Shown: positions 48,511 through 62,100 of the stretch, in pieces
How the letters are laid out: each line of letters begins with the position of its first letter
Numbering within the stretch: the first letter of the stretch is position 1
Source of the DNA: Kryptolebias marmoratus
Lineage: Eukaryota; Chordata; Actinopteri; Cyprinodontiformes; Rivulidae
Length of the DNA stretch: 64,000 nt
Reading direction: 5' to 3'
NCBI RefSeq assembly: GCF_001649575.2
Contig: NC_051445.1
Location: forward strand, 3,862,064 to 3,926,063
Made by a program: the position numbers and the translations under genes
Notes under the pieces: generated by a model
Database searches by the model: none
What the model was told of the DNA's origin: nothing
What the model saw: only the letters and a program-made list of their open reading frames with translations

Positions 48511-51500
48511 ACGAGTGATCAGTGAAATCTAAGTACATGATGTCTTTTAACAGCTGCCAACATAAATGTGCAACACAGACAAAAAATACAATCACCTACT
48601 GTTGAACACAGAGCCTGTAATTTATGATATTCAGCTAAATTAATGACTTTATTCGTCACGTTTGGATCTTGGGAGCAAAACAACATTTTGTTTATGCCAG
48701 TTGTGCGGTTCAACAGGTTGACCTGCTGGATCTGAACGGGGCTGATGCCCCAGCTGAGGTGCCGTTTGAAATTAAGCACAAACCACACCCAAACGGCTAG
48801 TCACTTTGTCGCCCAGGCTAGAGACACAAGAAGTTAAACTGGAAGCATATTGAACAAAGGAGGACGTCTAGCTGAAACTAAGAGCCATAATTACAAATTC
48901 AAACACAATCGCAATTAACTTAATTCAAACGCCCAAGGACCATGACAACCAGTTCAACTAATGCATGATAAAGGATCACGAGTCAACACAGGTTGAGTTC
49001 ATTTGAAAAATCAGATTTCCTTTTCTTCTATATTTATTTGAGAAAACATACAAGCATAAAGTGACCTATTTTATGCAAACTGTTTATCACAAAGTTAAAA
49101 ACAAAGAATTTACCAAACAGTAAAACAGAAATAATTTCCAAACGATAGATATTTGAATATATTTGATATTTTTGCCAACAAATACAAATGATAATGACGT
49201 TTTAAAGTTTTCAGTGGAAGTTTGTGCCAGGACTGACTCACCGCTGTCCAGCTACATGAAGGAGTTATTGTTAATTTTATTTGATGACAACAGATGGGAT
49301 AAAGGGATGTCGTAAGGCGAAGTGTCAGCTGATCAAGTCTTCTCATTAACTTTCCTAGGGCCTGCAGAGAGATAAAAAAGAGGAAGGGGGTAAGGGGAGG
49401 TGGGGGTGGAGAGGATCAGTTTAATGAAGACTCCTGCAGAGAGGGTTCATCTCTCCTACGACGGGGCTCTGTGAATAAGCCTGGCAGACAGATGGGCTGA
49501 GAAACTGATCAGTGGAAACAGTCCACGGAGACCAGAACAGACTCAAACTGTTTAGTTCAGGTACATAATCAAGGGCATCAAAGAGCAGGAAATGGCACTA
49601 AAATCTCCAACAAGTGGAGGAAGGTTTTTTCCACATCAACAGATACAAATGCACAGGAGCTCATGGTCTAAACTGGAGTTTTATCAACCGTCTGACATGT
49701 ATGAAGACCCGAGTCAAAAAGGACAACAGGATTAAACTTTGAAGATCTCCTCAGACCATTGAGGGAAACTGTTTGGTATCCAAGCCCCTTGCCTCCGTTT
49801 TTTTTTTTGTTTTTTTTTCCTGTGGCTGCCCCATTTTTAGTCCAGGTTTTGTGCAGCATCCATCTCTGACAGGGGTGACAACACCGCCCCCTTACTCAAC
49901 ACCGCCACTTTCACTTTTGTATTGCTGGAGGCTCAGAAATTCAGCCTGTCAGAGCAAGTCCTGCAACTGTCATTCCCACAAACCCAATACTCACCTGCAG
50001 TGCTGATAAGCTGACAAACACCAATATAATAAATAAATTACAATAAACACAAACTGAAACCAGGAGAAGGCGGATTTATCTGCTGTTTTATTGGTTTTTC
50101 TAGCTGATGTGCAGAAATAAAAGTTTTTTTTCCCTTTGTGATTAAAAAAATTAAGAAAATAAACAGTCACTTAATTCCATATAGTACTATAAGGATATTT
50201 ACATATTGAAGTTTAAATTCACTGTTTAAACATTTACGTTTTTACAAAAATGACTAAACAAGCTTTCTCCACAACACTTGGCTTACAGAAAAAGCAATCT
50301 TTCCATTTCCACAAATAGCTGTCATGTAATCTCCCTCATGCTTCTGCATTTCTATTCAAGCATCAAGTTGTTGCATTTCACTGAACTCTGACCAATTCTT
50401 GCTGCCCCATAAACGCCTACATTAACCGTCTCTTCCAAAATGTGTTTGAACCTCCCTCTGGTATGTTCTGACTTTCTCTGAAGGAGTGCATCTCATCTTC
50501 AGATCACGGCGTTTGTCTTGTTTCTCCTGCAAACAGGCATCCTAGTATCAGCAGTCTCACTTATAAACATGGTTTTAAACAAAAGCAAGTGTTAGTGAAT
50601 CCTCTTTGCAACTCCAACATGCATCATCAGTCACTGAAAAGTACGATTTTTACACTCATTCTTGTGCAGGATCTATAAATCCCAGCTGATGATATTAACA
50701 CACCCAATAATGTTGATAAAAGAGATGGCACTTTATGAATTCGGTTGAAAATAGCTTATTGGCTACCGACAAACCCAACAGGCAATCAGAAAAGACTGTT
50801 TTTCACTGCTGGTTTCTGTCAGCAATGGGCCTCAGTTTTTACTGATCTTATAAAACATTTGATGTTTATATTAACAAGTATGACCTCAGAAATTAAAACT
50901 AAATTCACCAAGTATTACCATTATGACAGATGATTAAAAAACAGCAGTACAAGCTTTTATTCTTATCTGACAATCAAGCAAACTGACCAAACCCTAACCA
51001 GCGCTGAAAACTGATGGTTTCATGCATTTGTTGCTGAAAACCAAATGATGTAGAAGAGAACCTTTGCTCTTTGGTTCTACATCTGAATACAACTTTAAGA
51101 AAGAAATCAATTTTTTTTTTTATTGTTTTGCATCTTTTGTTGCTCGCAGGTCCAGTAAAGATTTGTATGATGCTGCTTAAGAGGGCATTAGCATATTGGC
51201 TAAACACCATTTTGGTGGGGGTTCTATTATTCTCCACTGCGATATGTTGTAGCAAAGATTGCAATTCAATTTGGGGTTGGGGAGGGGCTTTATCTGCTTT
51301 TAGCTTTAAATCACAGTTTAAAGCTTCAGGTTGAGACTACAACTTGCTGATTTTTTCTTTGCAGATTTGATTGTAAAACTTTGCAGTAGGTCCTACTTTG
51401 TAGGACATTTATGTGCAGTATTAATTCTTGCATCACATGCTAACAAGAAATATATTATTTTTAAGTTTTAAACTTCAACTAATGTACCTTGCATTTCAGT

Positions 51501-53168
51501 CAGGAAGCCCACTAGTATTATTTTAGTCTGATGCAACAACAGCAGCATGGAATTTGTCAAAAAAAAAAACATTTAAAAACTAAACTGCATGAGTGAAACA
51601 TAAATAAAAGTAAGTGTTCTGATGTAGGGATCAGGATTACAGATCTAGTCTTTCGAACTCCCAATTCCGGTTATGGACTTTTGACGCCACCCTTTGACAT
51701 TTGTCAAACAACTGCAACTGACCTGGCAAACAAACAGCATCGAGCACGCTGGACTCGTGTTGTTGGATCTTTGGTCCCCTGTGGACGGAGACACCTTCAA
51801 CAATACAATTCAGTCCAACGCTGTTGCCATGGTTACTACAGCCTGACACCTCAGGTTGTGGCGAATAGACTGACCACAGAGGAACATTTGAGACGATGCT
51901 GGTAGAGCCTATGTGCATTGTCACACAATAAACACCTCAGCACATGACACAGGAGAGCTAGTGTAGTTTGTGAAAGTAAAAAAAACCTTAATGGACAAAT
52001 ATGACAGAGTAAATAAAAATAAAATAAGGAGGACAACACTGGCAGGGTATCATGTTCAGCTGGTACATCACGGAATGTTAATTAGGCTTGTAATAATGAG
52101 ACTCCAGCCTCAAAAATGTTGCATCCTCACAAGGAGAATGAAGAAGGGTGCATTTCTGTCAGGGAAAGGGTGCTGTGGAATGTTTGCTCTTTTGATGGCA
52201 GCAACTGTTCTGTTCTTTACCCCAAGCTATTTCTCTTAACATTTTCCTGCTCCCTTTCACAGCCTTTCTGTTCTGCTGTTTACTCTGTGATGAATGGCTC
52301 CATTTCAAGCCCATTTTTATTTATTTATTTTTTTTAGCTGGAATAGATTACAATCTGTGCAATTGCGCAAAAACAAGATTGACCTCCAAAAAAAAAAAAA
52401 AGGGAAAAAATGAATCATAACTACACTTCACTTTTATGTAGACATTTTTAAAAATTCATTTGATTCTTTAAATGGTAGGTCTCATTATAATCCTGGTTTT
52501 ATACCCTCAGTGGGAGAGATAATCACATAAAGGGCTTTGTTACTGAAGGGTTGGACATAAAGACTGCTAAAGCTTGATATTAGAGATTGCTCATGTGATG
52601 AGGTAATGTCAAAATGATATCGTAAACACTTGTGCAGTATTCCCATAGCTTCAAATGAACATGTTTTGGTTGTGATAACCTTGCTATTTTTAACAATTCG
52701 TAGAACTGCCTGGGGTTACCAGTGAATATTAAGCAATATAATTAATGAAAATATAAATTGCTGAAATAATAATTAGCTCTCTTACAATTTAACCAAAATT
52801 AATCTCATGAAGCTTGTGAACTAGAAAATGAATCCTGTCCTGCTCGAGTGAGAAGGTGAGAAGAAAAGTTGTGAATTTTAGCAGGGACTCTGGGTCTTGG
52901 CTGTGATGTTTTAATTTACAGATGGAACAATTACAGTTTCCAAGTCTGATTCCGATTTCCGGTTTTTGTAAAGCTTTGACCTGCTGATCCTGATTTTTGG
53001 CAGGCTCTGATTTCTTCCCCAGAAATATATCTGACAACATAAAATTAGCATTTCTCAAATTTCTGGGATTTGAGAGGTTACAAGAATGAAACCTAAATAT
53101 AAAAAGTACTCTAGGTTACTGCACAGAGGTATTTGTACATTTTAAACCAACTAAAAAAAAAATACATA
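48511..53168. other. Spacer or intron; no gene seen
   Basis: Contains a G-rich run at 49386-49409 (GGGGG, GGGG, GG, GGGGG, GG) that could form a quadruplex, T-rich runs near 49799-49818 and 51110-51121, and a GC-balanced block at 51640-51910. That block has overlapping open frames on both strands (MTPPFDICQTT on plus, MTMHIGSTSIVSN on minus) but no recognised domain. The rest is AT-rich. Confidence 0.45.
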
Positions 53169-53192
53169 CATAAATAAATAAATAAATAAATA
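53169..53192. repeat. (AAAT)n microsatellite
   Basis: Six consecutive AAAT-type units in an A-rich stretch. Confidence 0.85.
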
Positions 53193-56100
53193 CTAGCAAA
53201 TAGCTTTTTATCCCCAATATCTAAAAAAAAGTGTGCAGAATAACCAGGCAAACAATTTATAAAGTTTTTTAAGCCCTAAACTGAACAAAACAAAAAGCAT
53301 AAATAATTATAAATAAATAAAAACCTCATTGTCAAGTTTTTGAATGCTTAATCTAACAGTCACTGGTCATATGAAGCTAAAAACTGTCTGATTCTGACCA
53401 CCTGCCATGCAATCAGTACCTTTTTTTTTTTTTTTTACAATCAAAACTAAAGTTTATTCAAAAACTTTTCAGGTTTGGAGGTGGGGAATATCTGTCTTTC
53501 AGTTGAGTGAAATTTATTTAGATTTCATGTACTCACAAATAAAGGAAACTTAAAGTAGGATAATAAGAATCCATAGTACCTCTGTGCACACAGACACATA
53601 CCAATGAAAGAGAAAAGTGAGCAGAATAAGCCTAATTGAATGGTATAAAAACGGTCCTAAATTTAGGTAGCTGCCAATTTAGATTTTGTCTGAGACACTT
53701 TGGTCAAGAACCTGCTCTTGTTAAAAGTTTTTAAGAAGCTGAAAAGTTGTTAAACTTTCTTTTACAATTATTGAGTCAAAAGGAGAGCAAAGAAAATACA
53801 AAAAAATAATGAAAACTGTGACAGAATGCGACAAATAACACAAACAAAGAAAAAAATGTATGTAGCTTAGTTAAGACCATAGACATATTAACTGTACAAG
53901 GAAAAGCACAAACAACAAGAAATGAGTTCATGATCATTACTTAACAGTGATCAAGTTCTGCACACAGCCAGAAACAAAACAAGTAAAATAAAGATTAAAT
54001 AAAATAATAATAAAAAAAGAAAAGTTCTGTAGTGAAGAATTGATTCCATCTCAGAGTAGATACTTGTTCTCATCTTCTCTCCACTGATAGCAGAGAGCGT
54101 GGGAACTGCTTTCAGAGTGTTGAGCGGAGGTGGAAGACTGACCTGACTTATCGACCGGCACTCACAATGCACATCTTCATGGCTGATGTGGCCACCTGCC
54201 AAATATACTTCGTTTTAAAAATGGAGCCTACTGATTACAGAAAGCTAGATGCAGGTTCCTCTTTTGTATAGATAAAAATCAAAGACTTAATATGCTTTTA
54301 ATTATTTCTGTTAAAAGTATGACATGAAATTATACATGTACCTGGGCATTTAAAAAAAAACAAACAGCTGAAATGTTGGGGTCCTGTTGAGCCTTTGTGT
54401 TCATGATTCTTAATTACAGCATTTTCAGTTAATCTGAAATAATTGTCAGACTTTGCGTCATCTCAAACTAAAGGACAGGAGGTGAATTAACTGCTTTAAC
54501 TTTGAACAATGCAGAGCGATGCCATGTGCCTTTTCTGATAAACGCATAAAATGCTGATATGAATGCAAACTGTAATTACCTGACAGCATGAGTTCGATTC
54601 ATCTTGAAAAGGAGTACATCTGAAAAATGTCTGACAAACGTTTCTGGCCAAATGTTTCTCTATAAAAAGGTTTTTTTTTTGCTTTGTTTTGGTTTTTTGC
54701 AGCATGCACCATAGTGTTTCTGGCGTGCAGTCAGTAAATGAGCAAGGACAAGATGTTATACATGAAACCAATATTGAGACACTTCTCTTGTAGCATCTGT
54801 GAATGGCAGCAAAGCACTGAAAAGCACCATTTCTCGACGTTGACACTGCTGATTCGAATTCCAAAACATGATATAAAGAGGTGATTAAAAGCCAATTACA
54901 GCTTTTGTCAATGAAGTCAAACGTTTCGGAGCGGGTGCACGGGTTTTGCCAAGGCAATGTCAGAGGGAAGAGAGCATCGGGGAAGAGTAGGAAAATGAGG
55001 AAAATGACAAGAAGCAGCTGGAAACAAACAGCTGAGCTGAGGCTGGATGTGTGAACGTTTCCTGCTTTGAAAAAACATTACTTCATCACCATGCAGTCAA
55101 ATTATAAAAACATTGCTCTAAGGTAGTTTTCAATTAGGAATCAAATCCATGGGAAACATTGAGTGGGAATGTTTTATAATAAAACGTTAAATAACAAAGT
55201 CACCCGCCCTCTTATTTAAACGACTCATTTATGAAGTCCTACAGTCTCCCTCCTGGCCGTGTTTCAGCTGAATGGATCTGCATTCTTTATTTATACAACA
55301 ATAAATTAACAAAGATGATGAAAAAAAAAGAAATTGAGAAATAGAAAAAAGTAGTCATGCATGATTTCCATGCCAAGTTTTTGATCACCCGCTTGGAGCC
55401 TGCAGGAGCAGCCCAGTTTCAGCCCTGGGAGATGGGCCGAGTCTGAACATGCTGCTGTTCCTTCATACGGAGCACCAGGCTTTGGTTTCAAAAAGGGGAA
55501 AAGAAATCACTAAAAGACAAGCCAGCAATGCAGCCTATTTAATTATTGAGAAATATGGAACTACTAGAATGCTCATTACTTTCAACTTAAGATTGTTAGA
55601 GAGCAATGAATAGGTTTGAAACAAGAGGTAATTATTGCACAAAGATGCTGAAGCAGAGAGAATCTGAGAGGAGCTGGTATTCTTCTTTTTCCACCCCGCT
55701 GTGATTAGACTCCCCACATCAATCTGCTCCATCACTCTATTTCTCCCCAACTTAACCACTAACAATCACATGAGTCAACTTCTGTGAACAATCAACAGGA
55801 ATTCCACTGCACCAGTATGTGACCGTAATCAAGAACCCAATTGGGTGTTTACAATAAAGTTTCTCTTCCAAGATCTCAGGCTTTGATAAAAGCTCTGAGG
55901 ATTTTAAAATTACCAGCGCACTTGTTAGGGTCACTGATTCACTGAGGACCAGATGGTCAAATGCTTGGGCTTGTCCTCCAGATCGTATGGTTTTTGTAAT
56001 CAGTTGTTTTTTAGTATCATTTCCAGGTACAAGTTCTACATTGTTGAACTTTGCATTTAAAAAAAGATAAAAATATTGCCCTTTTGTGGACTCCCTAACA

Positions 56101-59100
56101 GAAAGTCAATATTTATAACTGCATAGTTCATTCAGAAATACCACTTTTTGCATAAAAGCATCCAAAAGTTTCTATTTCTCATTATCCATTTTAATTGGCC
56201 AAAACAATATCAGCTGACATTAAGCAAGACAGGTCACAGATCTACTCCAGGGCTAATCTTACATTGTGAGTGTACAGTACCACCTAACACCTACAACCAA
56301 TTAGGAATCATCATGTCTTAAGTCACATTTGATTTATTTCATTTAGCTTCTTGGCTATCTATTTATACAGCACATAGTTGTCTGCTGCATGATTAAATGT
56401 GCATACATTTATTTTGTACAGACTAAGTAATGTGCAGTAAATGAATCCTAAACATTGTCTCGCAGTTCTGCTTTCATCTGACAGATGCCAAAGATTTTGC
56501 TGCCTCATTGAAAACCTTCGGGACCTGGAAGTGATTAAATACCTCTTTCTCACATGAACAATTTATTAACAAGAACTGAAAACAGCTTTAAACAGTGCTT
56601 GACTGGTGTTTTACACTTGCTGCAAACTTTTGATACTTTGAGTTGTCACCTTGGGGAAAACTTTAATTAGTTTTAGTCAGATTCCTGATCAGTTGGGCTA
56701 GGTGTTAACAATTATTGAAATGGTTACTGCTGAAGAATTGTAACACAACCTAACGATGTATCGTGCTATTACCAGTTTAAATAACAGTAACAGTTTTAAT
56801 TTATAATTCTAACATATGAACTGTTCTGAGTTCATGTGGTTCGCTGGTTTCCCAGAGTCGAAATAACAAGTGATGGATATTTTCAAAGCAGACAACACCG
56901 GTTCAGAAAAAGTTGGGATGTTAACAGAATGTAATGATTTTCATCTTCAAGTCTTTTTAGGTTAAAAAGAGAGGTAACTCTCTAAAGAAAAACTGAAACA
57001 AATATAAATAATTCATGATGCAAACGTTGTTCTTAATAATTAGTGCCACTGATTTTTTTTTTGTTGTTTGTTTATTTGCACTGTAGTTTGAAGGAGCTGC
57101 ATCTAGTAAAACTCAACAGAAAAAAACGTTTTCTGTTAATTTTTTGTAGTTGCGATGACAGCTGGCTGTTTTGGGGATTAAAGGCAAGGACATATGAAAC
57201 AATTAAACAGTTAAATGCAAATTCATCAATGCTTTGTTGACTGTACTTTATGTCTGATCAAGTCCACAATTCCCACAAACTAAACAGGCCAAGAGGGCTG
57301 ACTTAGTGGAGCTTAGCTATTGATTGTTACAGTCTGTTTTTTTATAAAATCAAGCTTTGGTGTGGGGTGGGGGTGAGGTAACAGGATGGGAGATGTTTAT
57401 GTTGCTCAAGGGGCAAATTTGGACAACAATCAATGCCCCTGGATGAAGAATTCAGCCAACATCAGGGCAAACATGGGGCAAACCGCAGTATGTCAGAGTA
57501 CAGAATGGACACTGAAAAAGGATTTTGTCCCATTTTACATGGTAACAATAGTCAGGCATCCATGGTGCAATGCAGTAAGCTGCTGAGACTGAGGCCAAAA
57601 TGAGTTGGCCATAACAAAAAACTTCTCACTGCCTGCTGAGCAAAATGTTAAAAACTCTGCATGACCATCCATAAATTCTCTTCAAAGAAGAGAGTTTAAC
57701 TTCAAGCTCAAGAGCTCCAGCACGGTTCAGTCCCATTAGCATTTGAAAAGGGAGAAGATGAGTGCAATATCAGGGGGAGATGGACACATGTGCCGGAAGA
57801 AAGGCACAGCAAAGGATGAGCTGATGACTTGTTGAACTTGACGCATGGATGGACTTTGTCCATCAAGAAGGCAGAGAGCTATTTAGGATTTGCCCTTAAG
57901 ACAAAGCCCAGCTGGTCTCAAATGGCATTATACAGTTGGAGACCACATTCAGGCTTGTGCACAAACAGAAAAGACTGTGTCAGACTTGTAAAAATAAACT
58001 CCCATGCTGTATTTTTTATTACTTCCACCAAAGGAAGTATGACATAACATCAGTCCAATTCAAATTCTAAATAACTTTTTTTATTATTTAATTTTACTTT
58101 TATTCAAATTTGCATGCAATCTTATTTTTTTAGTAATGTAATAGATTAGAAAGTAGTAGAGAATAAACTTCAGTAACTAAACTTTAGAAATGCAATGTTT
58201 TCTTTTGTATTGCCTTCTAAATTTAGAAAAATTGGATTTAAAATAGAAAGAACAAAATGCTGATAAATTGGTAAATGTCTAAACTATTGAACAGCCTGTT
58301 TTTGCTCTATTTTTTATTATCAATATAATTTTTTCAGTATGGTAAAGTAAGTATTGAGTTGCAGTCATGATACTGAAGTATGTTCATAAATGAAACCTCT
58401 CACCAGAGCTCCATTCAACTTCAGAGACTGTCAGAAACTAATCAGTAAAAAAATTGTTTGAGACTTTCAACACTGAAAAGGAGACAGTAAAGTTTGTATA
58501 TGGAATTTATTTGTGTTAACAAAACATCAAAGTATTATTATTAGTAACTACATACATACACACACCAATGTGTTGTTGGAGTCGTCATTTCTGACAATGT
58601 TTTTCCAAAAAGTTAAGCTACAGACTAATGATGATGCAATGGAAAAAAAACAAAAACAAAAAAGGTTCACTCCCTTGTGCTGTTGTGTCTGAATTGTTTT
58701 CAGTAGAACCAGTTTGTTTCCACCTCAGGGCAGGTGCTTGCAGCAAGCCCGGTAAGTAATGACACCTGTTTCCACCTGCTGGGTCGAAGGTGCTTTTTCT
58801 GCCAGCTGCTGCCTCACCTTTGCCACAGCTCCATGCATGTGCAGAAGAAGAAGAAAACTTATAGATTCACACACAACTGCAAAACCACACACACAAACCT
58901 ACTAGAATATTCAACACATGTCATGGAACACTGGAGCACAAACTTTAGGTCTATGAATTAGATTCTAGGTGACAAATAAGATGATCTAAGGCAACATTTC
59001 AGGACACTTTAGGTTACAATTACTAATAAATAAGCACTGTAAAGTGCAGTGATTCAAAACTATTTACATTTTTAGGAAATGACAACAAAAAAAAAAACTT

Positions 59101-62100
59101 CCTGAAACATTTTAGCACAAATTGGTAAAATACTAAACAGAATTTTCTCAAATGTAAGACACATTTTTAAGAAATTAACACAAAAACCTAAGTCCTGTTT
59201 ACATCCTGCTCTAAAAATGTTTGAGAACGGAGTTTAAAATTTTTTTTAATAGCTTTGTTCCTCTCAAGTCTTTTTAAGCGCCTTTTGTTTTTAACATTTA
59301 AGCATGCAACTGTATTTTAGTTATGCCATTTTTGTGTCAATTCTTTATTTGTGTTCATCCTAAACTTAAATTTAAGGATATAACTTGTCAGACTTTAAAT
59401 ACACTGTATTCTATGCAAAGAAAACCTTCAGAGAGCCTAAATAATTTAAAGTTGGATCAAAACAGCACCATGGTTCCAGTTCTGCTGAACAAAAGATGCT
59501 GTTGAAAACAGGTTTCTGATCAACAACCCATAGGTGGGGCAAATAACAAGTTTTAACAAGAAAAAAAGTCTGAAACCAGATATAAAACACTCCTTCAAGT
59601 AAAGTACTTGTAATCACTTTTGACTTGCAGAGCTGAACAAGCTTAAGTGTTGATCTACAAAGGCAAAAGCAGCCTGGTGGCTCGTAGACTAAAGAAGCAA
59701 AAACTTGTTGACAAGGCACTGTAGGTGTAATAGATTTGACTTTCATCCCTCGGACCTGCACAGCAAAAAAACAAAAAAATGGGTTGGTGGGTTTGGGCAG
59801 CCTTTAGTTTAAAACTCTTTTACAGTTTCAAGGTTTTGCTTGTGCCATTGTTTCTCTCACAGCTATTAACAACCTCCAAACATGTAGTGCACCCAGTCTC
59901 TGATCATTCCCCCCTCCTTTTTTCCTTCTGCCAGCTCAGTAGGGCAATCATCACAGCCCCGCAGTGCAAGAGCATCTTAGCTGTGGCAGGTAAAGGCTGG
60001 AAGAGTGTCAGTAATGATGGGTCCGCCATCCCTGAACCTTCCCAGAGCTGCTTGTTTCAGCAGTAATTATTACGGGGGAATAGTGCACCATGACTGGCTC
60101 TAAAAAGCTTACCAAGCCTTTTTGCGTGTGATGCCATGTCAACTTTTTTTAACAGTAGCCAAGGTAGTCAGATAAGTAAAAAGAAGACTTAAAAGGCAAA
60201 CAAAATGTGTGAAACAAAGAGGTTGAAAGCAGACCTGGCAGGCTGTGTACCAAGAGATGTGAAGACTTGGTAAGAGTGGGGGAAAAATGAAGTGCTGTGA
60301 AGTCCACGAATATGGATGAGATGAACTACTTGATACTCTGCGTTCTCCAATCAGCTCTGTTGAGGGTGACGTTTAAAGACTGGACAGGTGAAAAGAAATA
60401 CAAGAGGGCAGACAAAATAATAATGAAAGAAGATGGGCTCCAAGAGGCAGACAGAATGATTGAAAATGACTACAAACAGAAGAAGACTGATAAGTGCGTA
60501 TGTCTGAAAAGATTCTGCTGTACCAAAGTAAGAAAAAAAAAATCATCATCTTGCTTTCCTGTGCCACTTTCTCCATAGCCAACCTTCAGTAATCACCTTC
60601 TTCACCCTCTCAACAGCGTCATCCTCGCCTCCTGTGCTCATCCCATCCGCCCACTCTCATCCTGTGATCTCTGAGACACACAGGTGCTTGTAAGAAGAGC
60701 GCTCAACCCCTCTGCATGGATCGGCCCCACAGAAAGCGTGCACTGATGTGCAGAGAAATTCGTGGTGCAAACAGCAGCTGTGGAGAGTGTTTCCTGCTTC
60801 TTCACCCCACAGTCGGTCAGAAATTGGAGGTCTGAGTGCAGAGGTAAAGACTGCTGAGAAAGAATGAGGGGAAAATGAACTAATTTCAAAGAACCACATG
60901 TCGTGGTCTGAAATGATCACTTTTTGGTCACATTTGACAGAAGTGATAGTAATTTCATGTCTGATGATTTTATCAGTTTGTTTTAGGTATTGGTTGCATT
61001 TGTAGTGGCCAAAAATTGCAAATGATACTTGGACCTTATTTAATTTGAATAACAATTATTGTTTTTTCTGTCCAGAGAAACATTTAGTTAGAACACCTAC
61101 CACTGTTTTGATAAAATGTTCATCTATGAAGACGATGTTTGTCTGAGAATGTGATGTTTTGTCTACTACTGTCTTAGCGATAACCCAGTACAAGTATGAT
61201 TGATTGTTGCGACTCTCAGTGGGAAATTTAGATTGGGAGCCTGTCCTAACCATATAAAATGAGATTCATCCAAGTAAATTCTCTCCAACTGTCAAATTTG
61301 GGGTCATTTGTTTAATTATGAAGTAAATAACTCACAAGACATTTATCAACATAAAGACAGATGAAACAACTGGCTTCAATTTTGGACAATGGAAATTAAC
61401 TCAAAGCGTCAGGTTTTTGGGTGCTGCAGCAGGTGTGTGGGGCTGTACCCTTGATAGAAAAAGTCCCACCTAAAAACCTTCAACTCTGTAATAGGCTGTC
61501 ACCTTTATTAAACTCCTACAAAAATTTGAATATGAAAGATATCTTGTATAAATTATTACAGTCACAATGGGCATTTGAAAATAAAAGTTTGGTAAAAGAA
61601 AAAAAAAAAGCTCATTTGCAGCTAACTTTCTACATTTTCAAATCAACTTAACCAAATCCCATTAAGTATGACAGAAATCATTGCAATGGGTACCTGAAAG
61701 GATAAAAAAAGCTCTTAAAAAAGGTAAAAGGAACTGGCCAAGCTTTACTGCTCTGCAGTCAATAAGACTAATCAGACTGATCCGCCCACATTACACCAAC
61801 AGTTTCTGGTCAATAACCACATGAAGCATCAAGTGCACCCATAAACCACTAGCTTTTATTGTCAGTGGAGTCACTTCCTCACTGACCCGTGGGGGATGAG
61901 ACGAGTTGATTGAAAACTTGGACAGGGAAGACTCGATTGTCTGTTTAAAGGCTACAACTAGCATTTATTGTCAATATTGATTATTTTGTCAGTTATTTTG
62001 TCCATTAATAATTTTGACAGGAAAACGACAAAAAATGAAAAATAACTGACTCCCCACAACCTGAGGAGAATTTGTGATCAGAATTGTTTTATGCAACAAG

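Noticed and set aside
51637..51924. GC-balanced block with frames on both strands, considered as an exon or small RNA gene
   Set aside because: No splice sites, no conserved motif and no snoRNA or tRNA boxes that I could align. Left as possible conserved non-coding DNA.
54496..54957. 153-codon minus-strand open frame
   Set aside because: Composition is that of random AT-rich DNA, including a lysine/glutamine run from a homopolymer. No domain, no splice evidence.
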